Assembly (NCBI GenBank): GCA_003635255.1
Contig: PYJC01000126.1
Span: 1-44,402 of the forward strand
Direction of reading: 5' to 3'
Length of the DNA stretch: 44,402 bases
Origin: Candidatus Poribacteria bacterium
GTDB taxonomy: Bacteria > Poribacteria > WGA-4E > WGA-3G
Positions 17,256 to 26,535 of this stretch are shown piece by piece (position 1 is the stretch's first letter; each line of letters starts with the position of its first letter). Position numbers and translations under genes: made by a program. The notes under the pieces were generated by a model that did no database searches, was not told the DNA's origin, and saw only the letters and a list, made by a program, of their open reading frames with translations.

Positions 17256-18326
17256 ATGGCAGAAACGATTTACGATGTTGCAGTCATTGGTGCGGGACCT
17301 GCTGGCGCACAAGCCGCGGTCTCAGCGAGCCATCAAATGCGACATGTCTTGGTGCTACATTCTGGGAAGGTGAGTTTTAGTCGCGGGCGTGCTTATTGGT
17401 CAAAGTCGGTGGAGATTGAAGATGCCCCGGTTTTTCCCGGTATCATCGGACCGCATTTTGCAAAGGAACTCATGAAATGGATGGAGAGCCGACCGGTTGT
17501 TGATTTCATGCTTGGATCGGAGCAGCGGAAAACCGGCATTGATATACGCGATGGGTTGGTGCAGAAACTCACGAGGAATGGCGATCTCTTTGAACTCGAA
17601 GCATCTACAAAAACACTCAAACAAAATACACCTTTAGAGATTGCACATTTTAAATCTCGCACCGTTGTTGTTGCTGCCGGGTTTGACGACAAATGGCCCG
17701 ATATTGAGTTTGAAGCCGGTGAAGAACGACTCTATAAGCAGTATGCGACCGTTTTCCGCTATGCCGGTAACAAAAAAGGGTGGCACGTCTGTATCCGTTG
17801 CGATGGGCATCTCCATGTCAATGAACATTTGGCACTTCTGGGTGTCGGTGACTATATCTATGAGGCGGCGATCGGTGCGCAAGATTTTACCGATAAAATC
17901 ACAATTCTAACAAATGGTAGACTCCACGGTATGTCTCCACCTGTGTTGGAACAGGTGAAGGCACGTAAAATTAATATCATTGAGACGAAAATTAAACGGC
18001 ACATTGGTGAGAAAACGAATCTTTTGGGATTTGAGATGATTGATGGGACGGAGTTATTTTTCCACGGCTTCCTCGTTGACGAAGGGTTAATCCCGAATAC
18101 GAAATTCCTTGAAGGGTGGGATTACCAGAAAGACGAAGAAGGTTTGATTATTGCAAACGAAGATATGCAGATGTTAGATAGCAATGGTGACCTGATTCCT
18201 GGACTTTTTGCCGCGGGTGATATTATATCCGGTGAGCGAAACCTAATTGCAACGGCATTCGCACTCGGACAAGAGGCTGGTTTATCAGCATCAGACTCCT
18301 TGCGCCGCTGGCATTTCCCGCATTAG
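17256..18326 (+). CDS. Thioredoxin-reductase-like FAD/NAD(P) oxidoreductase
   Basis: 356 aa, 16 bp after the UbiD gene. The FAD dinucleotide motif is GAGPAGAQA (residues 12-20). A redox CxxC (C179-I-R-C182) is followed by DG as in thioredoxin reductases, and LFAAGDI near residue 320 is the second FAD site. The NAD(P) site (LLGVGDYIYEAA) deviates from the usual GGGDSA. The N-terminal half has an unusual insertion, so the partner is probably not classical thioredoxin. A role in regenerating a flavin or quinone near UbiD is only a guess. Confidence 0.75.
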   Translation: MAETIYDVAVIGAGPAGAQAAVSASHQMRHVLVLHSGKVSFSRGRAYWSKSVEIEDAPVFPGIIGPHFAKELMKWMESRPVVDFMLGSEQRKTGIDIRDGLVQKLTRNGDLFELEASTKTLKQNTPLEIAHFKSRTVVVAAGFDDKWPDIEFEAGEERLYKQYATVFRYAGNKKGWHVCIRCDGHLHVNEHLALLGVGDYIYEAAIGAQDFTDKITILTNGRLHGMSPPVLEQVKARKINIIETKIKRHIGEKTNLLGFEMIDGTELFFHGFLVDEGLIPNTKFLEGWDYQKDEEGLIIANEDMQMLDSNGDLIPGLFAAGDIISGERNLIATAFALGQEAGLSASDSLRRWHFPH

Positions 18327-18344
18327 GAGGCATTTATAGAAGTA

Positions 18345-21218
18345 ATGCAGAATGAGCAAAAAGACACTGTCTATATTATTGATACCCACGCCGAAATATT
18401 TCGTGCTTACTACGCGATTCGCGGCGGATTGACAAGTAGTATCACGGGTGAAGCGACACATGCTGTGTTCGGATTCACAGGCACACTGATTAGAATTTTA
18501 ACCGAACTTCAGGCAAAGTATGTTGTCGCTGCGGTTGATACGCCGGGTGACACGTTTCGCAATGAACTTTATTCGGAATACAAGGCGAATCGTTCACCTG
18601 CCCCGGATGATCTCGTGACGCAGATTCATCGCATCTTGCAATTGCTTGAGGCGTTTGGTATCTTGACGCTTGGTAAGCCTGAATTGGAGGCAGACGACAT
18701 CATTGCCTCAGTTACAGAGGCAGTACTTGACGATCCAGAGGCGCAGGATGTTGATGTCACTATCATTTCGAGAGACAAAGATCTTGAGCAGCTTCTTGGT
18801 GATCGGGTGACGATGCTCGACCTTCACAATGATAAGATTATTGATGAGCGTTCGTTGTGGGAGAGCAAGGGTATAAAGCCGGATCAGGTTATTGATGTGC
18901 TTGCGTTGATGGGAGATACCTCTGACAACGTTCCTGGGGTCGAAAAAATAGGCTTGAAAACCGCTGCACAATTGATTCAGCAGTACGGTTCTATTGACGG
19001 TATTTTTGATAATATTGATGCGATTAAGGGGAAACGTCGCGAAAATTTAGAGAAGGCACGCTCGCAACTTTCCCTTTCACAGGAGCTTGTAACCTTGAAG
19101 CGGGATGCTGCTTTGGACTTTTCCTTAGAGCAGGCACGCGTTAAACCGCTTGACCTTCAGAAAATCCTCCCGCTGCTTCAGGAATTAGAGCTGAAACGCT
19201 ATGAACAAGTTGTAACGAAACTCGCAGGCGAGGATGCTGAGTCGCTTACCACACCGATGACGCGTAAGGAACGGGTTGCGGAATTGGCAGAGAAAAAGGA
19301 TGCCATTTTGGACAAGGGGCGTTACGGTACTGCCGAAACAGGCGATTATTCTGCGATTGTTACGCTTGACCAATTGAATGATCTCGTTGAAACGTTATTG
19401 ACCCAAGAGATTATCTGTTTTGATACGGAGACAGATGGCTTAGAACGTGAAGCGACGCTTTGTGGGTTAAGTTTCTCGTGGCAATCAGGGCAGGGCGTTT
19501 ACGTACCTGTTCGTTCGCCTCAACCTGAAAACCATTTGGATACAGACACGGTGCTTTCGGCACTTAAACCGATTCTGGAAGATCCTGTCCTACCGAAATG
19601 TGGACATAATTTGAAGTTTGATGCGAGTATTCTTATCAGGAACGGTGTCAAGCTCCAAGGCGTTGTTTTCGATACGCTGCTTGCCAGTCAATTGGTGGAC
19701 GCACGGACACCTTCTCACAATCTTGATACGCTGGCACTGCTGCATTTAGAGCATAAGATGATCTCTTTTGAAGAGTTAACAGCGGATCCAAACGATTCCA
19801 CACCTGCTGACGAAGCAGAACAATTGGGTGGACTGTTTGAGGCAGAAGGCACGCAGCAGAAAACAATTGATCAGGTCCCTTTAGAGAAAGCGACTATTTA
19901 CGCTGCAGAAGATGCTGACATCACGCTGCGACTCTATCACTTCCTCATGCCGAAACTTGAGGAAATAAGCATTACGGAACTGGTGCGCAATATAGAATCG
20001 CCACTTGCCCCAATTCTCGCAGAGATGGAATATAACGGTATTGTTTGCGATAGAGATGAACTCAAAAGCCAGAGCAGCGTCATTGAAAAGCTTGTTGATG
20101 ATCGACAAAAGGAGATACATCAAATCGTCGGTCATCCGTTTAACATCGATTCGCCACACCAACTTGCGCCTGTATTGTTTGAGGAACTCGGGTTTAAACC
20201 GGTGAAACGTACACAGGGTGGTAAAGTTTCGACGGATGTCACGGTGTTAGAGGCACTTTCCCTAAGAGAGGATGTCAACGATCCGAAGACGAGTGTGCCA
20301 CGCTTAATCATTGAATACCGGCGGTATCGTAAGTTACAGAGTACCTATCTTGCGCAGCTCCAGAGTGCCATTGATGCGAGAACGGATCGTATCCATACGC
20401 ATCTCTATCAATTAACAACAGCGACGGGACGTTTGAAATCTGACGGTCCGAATCTACAGAACATCCCTGTCCGGACGGAGATTGGCAGACAGTTGCGCCG
20501 CGCCTTTAGGGCCCCGGAGGGTTATAAGTTAATCTGTGCCGACTATTCGCAGATTGAGCTGCGTATCCTTGCGCACTTTAGCGAAGATGAAAGTTTAATC
20601 GAGACATTTACCGAAGATTTAGACATCCATACAGCGGTTGCTTCGCAGGTGTTTGAGATGCCGACTGAATTGGTTACGCGGGAGCTTCGTGATAAAGCGA
20701 AGACGATCAATTTCGGTATCATCTATGGGGTTTCGCCAACCGGGCTTGCACGTCGGATTAAGGGGATGCGTGTGACGGAGGCGGCAGCCCTGATTGACGA
20801 TTACAAGGCGCGTTTTCCGGGCATAGATCGGTTTCTGCAGCAATGTGTCCAGCAGGCATCGGATCATGGCTATGTCACGACGCTCACCGGTAGACGCCGT
20901 GCGATTCCTGAAATCTATGCGACGCATCGAAGGCGGCGGAGTCTTGGTGAACGACTGGCAATTAATACCGTGGTGCAAGGTTCTGCTGCGGATCTGATGA
21001 AGGCGGCGATGGTGCATGTACAACGTCGGATTGATGCGGATAACCTGCCGATGAAAATGCTGTTACAGATACATGATGAGTTGGTGCTTGAGACACCGGA
21101 GTCCCTCGCGGCGGAACATGCTGAGATTGTTTGCGAAGAGATGGAAAATGCGATGTCGTTGCTCGTACCCCTCCGAACAGAGGCGGGAATCGGGGATAAT
21201 TGGATGACAGCGAAGTAG
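18345..21218 (+). CDS. polA: DNA polymerase I
   Basis: 957 aa, full length with all three domains. Residues 1-300 are the 5'-3' exonuclease (ADDIIAS, SRDKDLEQL, GDTSDNVPGVEKIG). Residues about 340-545 are the 3'-5' exonuclease with D360-x-E362 (FDTETDGL), CGHNLKFD and YAAEDADIT, so proofreading looks intact. The polymerase has motif A DYSQIELR (D733), motif B KTINFGIIYG with phenylalanine at the position that discriminates against dideoxynucleotides, and motif C QIHDELV (D911). An AGGAGG lies 14 nt before the ATG, a rather long spacing. Confidence 0.97.
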   Translation: MQNEQKDTVYIIDTHAEIFRAYYAIRGGLTSSITGEATHAVFGFTGTLIRILTELQAKYVVAAVDTPGDTFRNELYSEYKANRSPAPDDLVTQIHRILQLLEAFGILTLGKPELEADDIIASVTEAVLDDPEAQDVDVTIISRDKDLEQLLGDRVTMLDLHNDKIIDERSLWESKGIKPDQVIDVLALMGDTSDNVPGVEKIGLKTAAQLIQQYGSIDGIFDNIDAIKGKRRENLEKARSQLSLSQELVTLKRDAALDFSLEQARVKPLDLQKILPLLQELELKRYEQVVTKLAGEDAESLTTPMTRKERVAELAEKKDAILDKGRYGTAETGDYSAIVTLDQLNDLVETLLTQEIICFDTETDGLEREATLCGLSFSWQSGQGVYVPVRSPQPENHLDTDTVLSALKPILEDPVLPKCGHNLKFDASILIRNGVKLQGVVFDTLLASQLVDARTPSHNLDTLALLHLEHKMISFEELTADPNDSTPADEAEQLGGLFEAEGTQQKTIDQVPLEKATIYAAEDADITLRLYHFLMPKLEEISITELVRNIESPLAPILAEMEYNGIVCDRDELKSQSSVIEKLVDDRQKEIHQIVGHPFNIDSPHQLAPVLFEELGFKPVKRTQGGKVSTDVTVLEALSLREDVNDPKTSVPRLIIEYRRYRKLQSTYLAQLQSAIDARTDRIHTHLYQLTTATGRLKSDGPNLQNIPVRTEIGRQLRRAFRAPEGYKLICADYSQIELRILAHFSEDESLIETFTEDLDIHTAVASQVFEMPTELVTRELRDKAKTINFGIIYGVSPTGLARRIKGMRVTEAAALIDDYKARFPGIDRFLQQCVQQASDHGYVTTLTGRRRAIPEIYATHRRRRSLGERLAINTVVQGSAADLMKAAMVHVQRRIDADNLPMKMLLQIHDELVLETPESLAAEHAEIVCEEMENAMSLLVPLRTEAGIGDNWMTAK

Positions 21219-21625
21219 GATTTTTCTATCAATAAAATTTAAAATTGACAAATGATAAAGGTTGTGATATAATATATTGTAAATTTTAAGGGAAATGTGG
21301 ATTGTGTCCGCTGCCAAAGTTATGAGAAGTGTTTTGAAAGTTTTATGGTTTAGAACTAGAACCACTCTCATTATGAGGGGGGACAAGGCATCCGACAAGA
21401 GGTTGATGATCGCTAATGTTGCAATCTTTCCTATGCTTGCTGCCAAATTTCTGCCTTTGAAAATGCTGACAGTGCTCAGTTTTCTCATTTTCCCGTATTT
21501 TCATTCCCTATACCGGTGCTCTGAAACACATTGGTTTACACGAATGCTTCGTGTATTTTCAGGGGCTGCTGTCCGTCAAGTAGCATCGTGTTAGGGTGTA
21601 CATAATTTCTAAAAGGAGAAACGAG
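21219..21625 (+). promoter_or_regulatory. Promoter and about 350-nt leader of the RRM gene; no gene
   Basis: A perfect consensus promoter TTGACA (21245-21250) and TATAAT (21268-21273), 17-nt spacer, lies directly after polA. Transcription would begin near 21280, leaving about 345 nt of untranslated leader before the RRM start. The leader contains a perfect ACACGAA/TTCGTGT hairpin (21538-21554). Such long leaders often regulate cold-shock and RNA-binding protein genes. Six-frame stretches here lack a ribosome site and family resemblance. Confidence 0.6.
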
Positions 21626-21919
21626 ATGAATATCTACGTTGGCAACGTGCCTTACGCGGCCACGGAAGAGGACCTTGAAGCACTTTTTAGTGAGTACGGT
21701 CCGGTTGCTACTGCGACAATTATCCGTGACCGATACGATGGTCGATCCAAAGGGTTTGGATTTGTTGAGATGGAAAACCAAGAAGATGGCGAGCGAGCGA
21801 TAGAAGCGTTGGATGGTCAAGAAATGATGGGACGTCCCCTGAAAGTCAACCCAGCGCGTCCACGTACAGAGCGTCGTGAACCTCGTCGGTACGAAGACGC
21901 AGACGACACCGAGTTGTAG
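21626..21919 (+). CDS. RNA-binding protein with a single RRM domain
   Basis: 97 aa from ATG 21626 with AAAAGGAG. RNP2 is IYVGNV (residues 2-7) and RNP1 is KGFGFVEM (residues about 46-53), both intact, followed by a short basic and acidic tail (RTERREPRRYEDADD). Bacterial single-RRM proteins of this kind are RNA chaperones, often cold-induced. The tail lacks the glycine-rich extension of cyanobacterial Rbp proteins. The gene has its own strong promoter and a long leader. Confidence 0.9.
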   Translation: MNIYVGNVPYAATEEDLEALFSEYGPVATATIIRDRYDGRSKGFGFVEMENQEDGERAIEALDGQEMMGRPLKVNPARPRTERREPRRYEDADDTEL

Positions 21920-22069
21920 TCTGTTTCGCACTGAAATCAGTGCGACTGCACTTGTGTAATGTGAGCCTCTGGATCTGCAGCTGATAAGTTTGCCCCGGTA
22001 TGGGATCTGTTTTATTATTAAATAGGTCTTGTGCCGGGGCTCATCTGTACAGCACAGAGAGGACGGGGT

Positions 22070-22098
22070 GGGGAAGCGGTATGGCGTACCATTTCCCC
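22070..22098. terminator. Hairpin between convergent rbp and LamG genes
   Basis: GGGGAAGCGGTA pairs with TACCATTTCCCC around TGGCG (one mismatch, one wobble). No U-run follows on either strand, so it is a possible terminator or a dispersed palindrome. Confidence 0.4.
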
Positions 22099-22129
22099 AA
22101 AGTTCCATCGGCTGTTAGTTGCGAGTTGC

Positions 22130-22906
22130 CTAATGGTTTTTCTGCTTGAGGGAACCCCATGTCACAGCGAGTTTACCTGCTGGTTCTACGGCAACTCCTA
22201 AGGCAGTCAAGCCGTTATTCATAAGGTCAACGATGTCGTCCTCGGTCAAAGGTGCGTGGAAGAGGCCTACCTCGTCCATAGTGCCTGTGAACCAGTTGCC
22301 GCTACCGTCCCAAACGCCGCAACCCCCGATATTTACATTAAAGTCAGATCTGCCGTGATTGATCCAGTTCCCCTCTACCGTCGTTGCATTGCCATCGATG
22401 TAGACCTTGGTGAACTTTCGTGTAGCGACAGCGGCGACATGATGCCACTCACCCGGCGGATGTTCGTATGCATTATTATTACTACCGGCTGTAGGTGTCC
22501 ATAGAGCAACGGTAGTCGGGTTAATAAAACCGAATTCTGGCGAATCGTTCTGACCTATCAAGCCGACACGATTAGAGGTGATATTCCCCGGTTTCACCCA
22601 AGCGACGACTGTAAATTCACGCACACCGTTGAGAAGTTTTTGGTTCGTATTGACACAATTGCCTACGCCATCAAAGCCTAAGGCACCGCCAAATCGGCCG
22701 TCTACCCAAATCGGTGCGTTGACAATGGTACCGTGGTTATTATTTCCTGACGAGTCCATTGCGATATTTCCGCCACCGTCATCGAACAGCCAAATGCCCA
22801 TAACACTTTTCTGGTCAATTTCGGCGTTACTGCTATTCACAGCAACGAGACTTATAGCCATCAGTCCCAGACTGAGCAGGACAACTGTTAAAGCATTAAA
22901 TTTCAT
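22130..22906 (-). CDS. Secreted LamG-domain protein with a KLAVTW tail
   Basis: 258 aa from ATG 22906 (AGAGGA 7 nt upstream); an in-frame GTG at 22921 overlaps that ribosome site. Signal peptide at about 1-26 (LTVVLLSLGLMAISLVAV). The LamG/concanavalin domain shows GIWLFDDGGGNIAMDSSGNNNHG, GNCVNTNQKLLNGVREFTVVAWVKPG and WHHVAAVATRKFTKVYIDG (blocks quoted separately). The end is EPAGKLAVTWGSLKQKNH, the shared tail. The domain usually binds carbohydrates or mediates adhesion. It is convergent with the RRM gene. Confidence 0.82.
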   Translation of the reverse strand: MKFNALTVVLLSLGLMAISLVAVNSSNAEIDQKSVMGIWLFDDGGGNIAMDSSGNNNHGTIVNAPIWVDGRFGGALGFDGVGNCVNTNQKLLNGVREFTVVAWVKPGNITSNRVGLIGQNDSPEFGFINPTTVALWTPTAGSNNNAYEHPPGEWHHVAAVATRKFTKVYIDGNATTVEGNWINHGRSDFNVNIGGCGVWDGSGNWFTGTMDEVGLFHAPLTEDDIVDLMNNGLTALGVAVEPAGKLAVTWGSLKQKNH

Positions 22907-23194
22907 TTTAATTCCTCTCACTTTCTTTAGAGATTTACCGCGACACAGCGCGGATCTATTTTATTGTCTAATCCGCTGTTTTCAAAACTATCAGTGCGCG
23001 TCAAATTGCCTGATGTTCCCCGCAACGTTAAAAATAGGAGATAAGTACATTTTGACATATTTTGCATAAAAATGCAAGTTTTTTTTCTGACAGCGCTATT
23101 TTAATAATTATAACACATATATCTTGATTTTCAAAATGAATTATGGCGAAATAGAAAAATAACCTGAATTCGTTGGATTTCGTTATCGCTCTGC
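22907..23194. other. Intergenic region, no gene seen
   Basis: This 288-bp gap separates two minus-strand genes and is AT-rich. It contains a small TTGCAT/ATGCAA hairpin near 23063-23078. No convincing promoter was identified. Confidence 0.5.
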
Positions 23195-24190
23195 TTACGA
23201 TTCTACGCCGACTGCTTTACGGACCTTCGCCAAAATTGGTATCGCGATGGCGCGTGCTTTTTCCGCGCCGTCTGCAAGTACTCTATCCAATTCATGGGTG
23301 TTGTCCATCAGATCGTTATAGCGGTCGCGTTTGTCGGAAAAGGTGGCCTCCAGTAACTCGAACAACTCCTGTTTCATTGCGCCGTACGCGAGTCCGCCCT
23401 CAAGATAGAGTTTCCGCTTTGCAGCAACGGCATTGGCATCTGCGAAGTGCTGATAGATTGCGAAGATGTTGCACGCATTTGGGTTTTTCGGCTCTTCGGG
23501 TCGCATGGAATCCGTTACAATACGTTTGACCCGTTTAAGAACTTCGTTTGAAGGTGCGAAAATTGGGATAACGTTGTTATAACTTTTGCTCATTTTTTTG
23601 CCGTCAATGCCGGGGATGGTCATCACTTCTTCCCGAATTACCGCTTCAGGAATCGTCAATATGTCGCCATAAGTTTTGTTGAAAACCATCGCGACATCAC
23701 GCGTAATTTCGAGGTGTTGCTGCTGGTCAAGCCCGACCGGCACAAAATGCGTTCCGAAGAGCAGGATGTCTGCTGCCATCAAAACGGGGTAAGTAAAAAG
23801 TCCTACGTTAATGTTCTTATCCTCTTCACGCCCCTCGGCGACGTTATCATCAACTATGGCTTTGTAAGCATGTGAGCGGTTAAGCAAGCCTTTTGCTGTG
23901 AAACAGGACAACACCCACGCTAACTCAAATACCTCTGGGATATCCGATTGGCGATAGAAAATTGCTTCATCTGGATTTAACCCCAATGCTATCCACGTCG
24001 CTGTCGCTTGATAGGTGAGATTCGTCAGTTCTTTTGGATCTCTGACTGTGGTCAAGGCGTGATAATCTGGTATGAAGTAGAGTGCCTGAAATTTTTCTGC
24101 GAGTTCCAATGATGGTTTAAGCATACCGAGGTAGTTGCCGATATGCGGGGGACCTGTCGGTTTAAGTCCTGTTAAAGCAATCTGTTCCAA
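23195..24190 (-). CDS. trpS: Tryptophanyl-tRNA synthetase
   Basis: 331 aa, the usual bacterial size. It charges tRNA-Trp. The class I HIGH-like motif is PPHIGNYLG (about 14-22) and the KMSKS motif is DGKKMSKSYNN. Start is TTG with AAGGAGG about 12 nt ahead. Confidence 0.95.
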   Translation of the reverse strand: MEQIALTGLKPTGPPHIGNYLGMLKPSLELAEKFQALYFIPDYHALTTVRDPKELTNLTYQATATWIALGLNPDEAIFYRQSDIPEVFELAWVLSCFTAKGLLNRSHAYKAIVDDNVAEGREEDKNINVGLFTYPVLMAADILLFGTHFVPVGLDQQQHLEITRDVAMVFNKTYGDILTIPEAVIREEVMTIPGIDGKKMSKSYNNVIPIFAPSNEVLKRVKRIVTDSMRPEEPKNPNACNIFAIYQHFADANAVAAKRKLYLEGGLAYGAMKQELFELLEATFSDKRDRYNDLMDNTHELDRVLADGAEKARAIAIPILAKVRKAVGVES

Positions 24191-24227
24191 TTTTCTCGAT
24201 CCTCCTTTTTTGATCTTAATTTTATTG

Positions 24228-24315
24228 GGACTTACGCAAAAAGCAGTAATTTCGGTACTGTTAACCCCCTAAATCCCCCTTATCAGGGGGACTTTAAAAG
24301 GAAATGCGTAAGTCC
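24228..24315. mobile_element. MITE-like element with GGACTTACGCA inverted ends
   Basis: Perfect 11-bp terminal inverted repeats GGACTTACGCA (24228-24238) and TGCGTAAGTCC (24305-24315) enclose the dispersed palindrome 24261-24295 that also occurs at 9668-9701. It lies between trpS and the SAM hydroxide adenosyltransferase gene and has no coding capacity. The ends resemble those of IS elements known from other bacteria. Confidence 0.75.
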
Positions 24316-24345
24316 TATTTATTATAACCCGTTGCGGTGGATATG

Positions 24346-25155
24346 TCAATCAAACCTGCGAACCTCAACGACATCGCCCCATTTTAATCCCAAACTAATT
24401 TCAGCGTTCCCACCGTTTATAGCAATTTCTAACAATCCGTAGCTTCCGATAATTGCCAGAGGTGCACCAACTTCAGATTCGGCATACGCACGGTTGATCT
24501 GTTTAAGTCGTGTGTTTCGGACTCTAATTTCATAAGCAGAAGTATCATTGGCAAGGGTGCGTTCCGAGATATTGGTGATTGCATTCCCAAATCTGTCAAT
24601 TTTCACGATGTGTCCTGTTATCGTGTTCTGGGACACTTGTGGTGTCAGAATCGGGAACTCGACGAGATCTGGCATCAGGGGCCCGATGTTCGTAAGCGGC
24701 ACCCCGAGAGATAGATGGGCTGCAACGGGTGCGAAAATATCTCTCCCGTGAAATGTGTTACTCACCTCTGGCAAAAAATAATCTGGATTCTGAATTGCCG
24801 CCGCATTCATTGCGTGTTCAGCCTTGTTGCCAATATTTTGCAGTAGATAAGTCAATACGCCGTTGTCAGGACAGACGAAAAATGTCCCTTCTATTTCACA
24901 GGCTACCGCTTGCCGATCGGTACCTACTCCCGGATCTACGACAATAGTGTGAATTGTACCTTTCGGAAAATAACGGTGCGCGGAATAGATTGTGAAAGCA
25001 GCTTCGTGGATATCCTGCGGTGGAATGGCATGTGTGAGATCAACTATCTGCACGTCTGGATTTATACCAAGGATGACCCCTTTCATAATTCCGACGTAAG
25101 TATCGCGTATCCCAAAATCGGTTGTAAGTGTAATAATACGAGAGAATTCGTTCAT
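24346..25155 (-). CDS. SAM hydroxide adenosyltransferase (DUF62 family)
   Basis: 269 aa from ATG 25155 (an in-frame TTG lies 6 bp earlier). The N-terminal TTDFGIRDTYVGIMKG, then VVDPGVG, and CPDNGVL are hallmarks of the chlorinase/fluorinase fold family. Ordinary members hydrolyse S-adenosylmethionine to adenosine and methionine; only a few are halogenases, and nothing here suggests halogenation. It lies 9 bp after the isomerase gene, so the two are co-transcribed. Confidence 0.9.
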   Translation of the reverse strand: MNEFSRIITLTTDFGIRDTYVGIMKGVILGINPDVQIVDLTHAIPPQDIHEAAFTIYSAHRYFPKGTIHTIVVDPGVGTDRQAVACEIEGTFFVCPDNGVLTYLLQNIGNKAEHAMNAAAIQNPDYFLPEVSNTFHGRDIFAPVAAHLSLGVPLTNIGPLMPDLVEFPILTPQVSQNTITGHIVKIDRFGNAITNISERTLANDTSAYEIRVRNTRLKQINRAYAESEVGAPLAIIGSYGLLEIAINGGNAEISLGLKWGDVVEVRRFD

Positions 25156-25164
25156 TAGCAATGG

Positions 25165-25965
25165 TTATAGGTTTGCTTGCATCCAAGCAAAGCTTTTTCG
25201 TTGCCCAGTACCGTCGTTTTCTCTACCCTCATATTCGCAGCACCATACGCCATCATAGCCCGCCTCTCTCAAGCAGCGGATTGCCTTTGCGAGATCTATT
25301 TCCCCTTCACCAAGTGCTTCACCGCGGTAATCGCCGCGTGAACCTGTCCCATCTTTTAGGTGTGTATGCAAGGTATAGGGTGCGACGATTTCATAATATC
25401 TACCGACTGTCTCTAGATCGTGCCCCGCCCAGCGGTAATTCATCGTATCCATATTTGCCCCGACATATTTGGAGCCGACCTGCTCGAAGAGTTCCACCTG
25501 CAAATCGCCGTCATTTGTAACGATACCGTGGTTATCCACGGCTAAGTAGACTTGATCGCGTTCGGCAAATTCGAGGCATCGTTTTAGACAACCCGCCATC
25601 GCTTCAACCCATTGACTTTCTGGGACAGCATCTTTCGCTGAACCGCCTTCTGTCCGGAGCACTGAGGTTCCGAGCAGTTTGGCAAGTCCCGCGATGCGTT
25701 CCATTCGCTCAACTTGAGAACGGATCGCCTCTTCTTCCAGTAAGACGAAGTCATTTCCGGCTGCGAGTGCTGAGACTTGTAAGCCGTAGCCTTCAACCTG
25801 TTTTCTGACGGCTTCCGCATTTTGTTCGGGATCGGTGGTCTCCGAATTCCAGACATCGCCAATCTGAAGTTCGACGTACCCGAAACCGGTTTCGCTTGTA
25901 AATTTCAGAAAATCGTCAAGCGATTTGCTGGCATAGTTGTAATGAATAAGTCCTAATTTTGACAT
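25165..25965 (-). CDS. Sugar phosphate isomerase/epimerase (xylose-isomerase-like TIM barrel)
   Basis: 266 aa. It has the AP-endonuclease-2 superfamily pattern: GYVELQIGDVW, LRTEGGSAKD, VDNHG, NMDTMNY, TLHTHLKDG and WCCEYEGREN, supplying the E, H, D and E metal ligands of sugar isomerases. The substrate is unknown; relatives act on myo-inositol derivatives, keto sugars or hydroxypyruvate. Its upstream flank is the composite repeat element at 26012-26284. Confidence 0.85.
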   Translation of the reverse strand: MSKLGLIHYNYASKSLDDFLKFTSETGFGYVELQIGDVWNSETTDPEQNAEAVRKQVEGYGLQVSALAAGNDFVLLEEEAIRSQVERMERIAGLAKLLGTSVLRTEGGSAKDAVPESQWVEAMAGCLKRCLEFAERDQVYLAVDNHGIVTNDGDLQVELFEQVGSKYVGANMDTMNYRWAGHDLETVGRYYEIVAPYTLHTHLKDGTGSRGDYRGEALGEGEIDLAKAIRCLREAGYDGVWCCEYEGRENDGTGQRKSFAWMQANL

Positions 25966-25993
25966 GAATTTGCCTGCTCCTTTTTACGTAGTA

Positions 25994-26305
25994 GGTGCGC
26001 TTTAGAAACGCTCCATAAGTGTCAATTTAAGGAAAACAACCTCGTGGTCCCAGGTCCGGTAGGTGCGGTTTGCAACCGCACCGGGACCTCGACAGAAACC
26101 CCGCGTCCCCTAAAACCCTCTTGATTCCGGTTGGGTTTATTGACTTGGTGCTTGAACCCCCGGGAGGCAGAAGGTGTATAGAGATAAAGCGATTTATTAG
26201 GTCACCACAAGATTTCTGCCTCAGATCCGGTTCGGTTGCAAACCGAACCTACCGGCCTGGGGAACCGTTAAATTGACACCTATGGTGCGCTTTAGAAACG
26301 CTCCA
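25994..26305. mobile_element. Composite MITE-like element flanked by 22-bp direct repeats
   Basis: Identical 22-bp copies of GGTGCGCTTTAGAAACGCTC plus CA lie at 25994-26015 and 26284-26305. Inside, ATAAGTGTCAATTTAAGG and the complement of CCGTTAAATTGACACCTATG form inverted ends. The interior carries two GGTGCGGTTTGCAACCGCACC-type palindromes (26070s and 26228-26260). It lies in the 570-bp gap 25966-26535, with no gene; the rest of the gap holds the mqnE promoter. Confidence 0.7.
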
Positions 26306-26392
26306 GTCAAAGGTGTATCGTTAATTGTACACTCTACTGTGATTGCTGAACATGTTTTGCTGACAGCCGACGACTGACACCCCAAAAAAGAC

Positions 26393-26421
26393 TTGCATCT
26401 TTAAAGTTGTTATGCTATAAT
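26393..26421 (+). promoter_or_regulatory. Promoter of the mqnE-mqnA-fur-like operon
   Basis: TTGCAT (26393-26398) and TATAAT (26416-26421) have a 17-nt spacer, 114 bp before the mqnE start. Confidence 0.7.
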
Positions 26422-26535
26422 ACCTTTGGTAGAAAGCAAGTGTCAAGCAATTTCTCACTTTACTGTCGTAAATTTTTTGAATTATAGGTTTCGCTAAAGC
26501 CGAAAAAATTAGAGGGTCGATCAGGATAAAAAATA

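Noticed and set aside
21295..21594. 99-aa open frame before the RRM gene
   Set aside because: No ribosome site or family resemblance; it lies in the leader behind a strong promoter.
21536..22108. 190-aa minus-strand frame over the RRM gene
   Set aside because: Antisense to a well-supported gene and its leader, without a ribosome site.
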